Source of the DNA: Euborellia annulipes
Taxonomy: Eukaryota > Arthropoda > Insecta > Dermaptera > Anisolabididae
DNA length: 64,000 nucleotides
Reading direction: 5' to 3'
Assembly: GCA_023213315.1 (NCBI GenBank)
Contig: JAKCPI010002722.1
Span: 124,001-188,000, forward strand
The position numbers were made by a program, and so were the translations under genes. This document shows positions 63,334 through 64,000 of the stretch, piece after piece (within the stretch, counting starts at the first letter, position 1; every line of letters begins with the position of its first letter). Under the pieces are notes generated by a model. It was not told where the DNA came from. It did not search any database and saw only the letters and a list, made by a program, of their open reading frames with translations.

Positions 63334-63677
63334 AAAAGGGTCCATATAATTTTATTGTGCATATGAATGCATATTTGGGGCCTTAAGTGCATATTTTGCA
63401 AATTTGCTCACCTGTTAATACCTATCATAACTACCGAATTTTTTCAACTTCTCTCAACCCTTCTCTCATCCATAGCTTCCATTTTCACAACATCTACTCC
63501 ATTTTTTGCATATTTCTAAAAAAAAAAAAAACTGAACCTTTGTTTATTTCTTAATATTTCAAATATAATTTATCTCTCCACGTAATAATATTCATATCAT
63601 GCCATCCTCGATTTGTCTCCATGGAGTTAGCGTTAAGATTTTTTCAAATAATTGCTTCTGGAGAGATTGAATTTTTA

Positions 63678-63876
63678 GAGACCCTTGACCTATGACTCAA
63701 AGGTAGAGCATTGGCTTCTGATACCAAAAGTCAGGGGTTCGCATCCCGTCTCATAAGACAAAAATTTATTTCAATTGGATAGGCTACCAATCCAACTAAA
63801 ATGAATAGAGACGGGGTCTAAATGGGCTTCGATGCCGAAAAAGACCTTAAATGAAATTAAAAAAAAAAAAAAAAAA
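63678..63876 (+). mobile_element. SINE family 2 with clear tRNA head
   Basis: TGACTCAAAGGTAGAGCATT is a good tRNA A-box region and CAGGGGTTCGCATCCCG a B box. Body as in 51052-51245, then an A tail of about 18. Confidence 0.7.
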
Positions 63877-63920
63877 ATGCAGACCATATTGATCCGTAAC
63901 TTGATAATATTGATATTTAG

Positions 63921-64000
63921 AGACCGGACAAAAAGCATAAAAAATGGAAAAAAGTGCTTAAAAAGCATAAAAAACTTGAATAAAAAGTTGTTAAATAAGC
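63921..64000 (+). repeat. AT-rich interspersed repeat, copy 2
   Basis: GACCGGACAAAAAGCATAAA onward matches 3538-3620; cut by the window end. Confidence 0.5.

Noticed and set aside
63678..63760. Functional tRNA gene
   Set aside because: Good A and B boxes, but followed by the shared SINE 2 body and A tail; no convincing acceptor stem.
1..64000. CRISPR arrays, bacterial operons, riboswitches
   Set aside because: The sequence is animal nuclear DNA; the repeats are transposons, SINEs and microsatellites, with no regular spacer pattern.

Overview
The window is AT-rich, intron-rich, repeat-dense nuclear DNA of an invertebrate animal, most likely an arthropod. Evidence: two conserved animal genes split by GT-AG introns, tRNA-derived SINEs with flanking duplications, a non-LTR retrotransposon with an RNase H domain, and many non-autonomous DNA transposons. 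There are no bacterial-type operons, and most open frames above 60 codons are repeat-derived or chance. I cannot name the species from sequence alone.

Two host genes are supported. (1) NOS1AP (CAPON), plus strand: three exons at 29662-29733, 47972-48061 and 57370-57425 encode the start of its PTB domain. The introns between them are 18.2 kb and 9.3 kb. The 5' start and the rest of the gene are not found and probably lie outside the window. (2) A KIF1-binding protein (KIFBP/KBP) homologue, minus strand, sits wholly inside the first of those introns. I model it as eight exons from ATG 46169 to stop 37207 (774 codons), with an AATAAA at 37190-37185. The central TPR-rich part matches the family well; the C-terminal part does not. 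A third possible coding piece (59174-59400, minus) is not recognised.

Layout. 1-4.4 kb: a GTCT-repeat element, an island with a CRE-like site, and two hairpin-ended repeats ('family A') in opposite orientation. 4.4-6.9 kb: a PIF/Harbinger-like element with TAA duplication containing a 0.9-kb near-perfect palindrome ('family B'). 9-25 kb: hAT-like, pogo/Tigger-like and mariner-like MITEs, SINEs and nested family A copies, one of them split by a 1.7-kb LINE fragment with target duplication. 25-29.6 kb: MITEs and SINEs. 29.6-57.4 kb: NOS1AP introns with the nested KIFBP gene, fold-back elements and MITEs. 57.4-64 kb: more fold-backs, SINEs and MITEs.

The most unusual signals are: (a) family A, about 650 bp, whose two ends are different hairpins sharing the core ACTTTCTCTTACC and which carries GTCT/GT microsatellite; (b) a structured motif, CTGANGAYGG...CCGAAACGT, recurring in at least eight otherwise unrelated fold-back elements with compensatory stem changes; (c) a set of MITEs with G- or C-homopolymer subtermini and exact 8-bp duplications.
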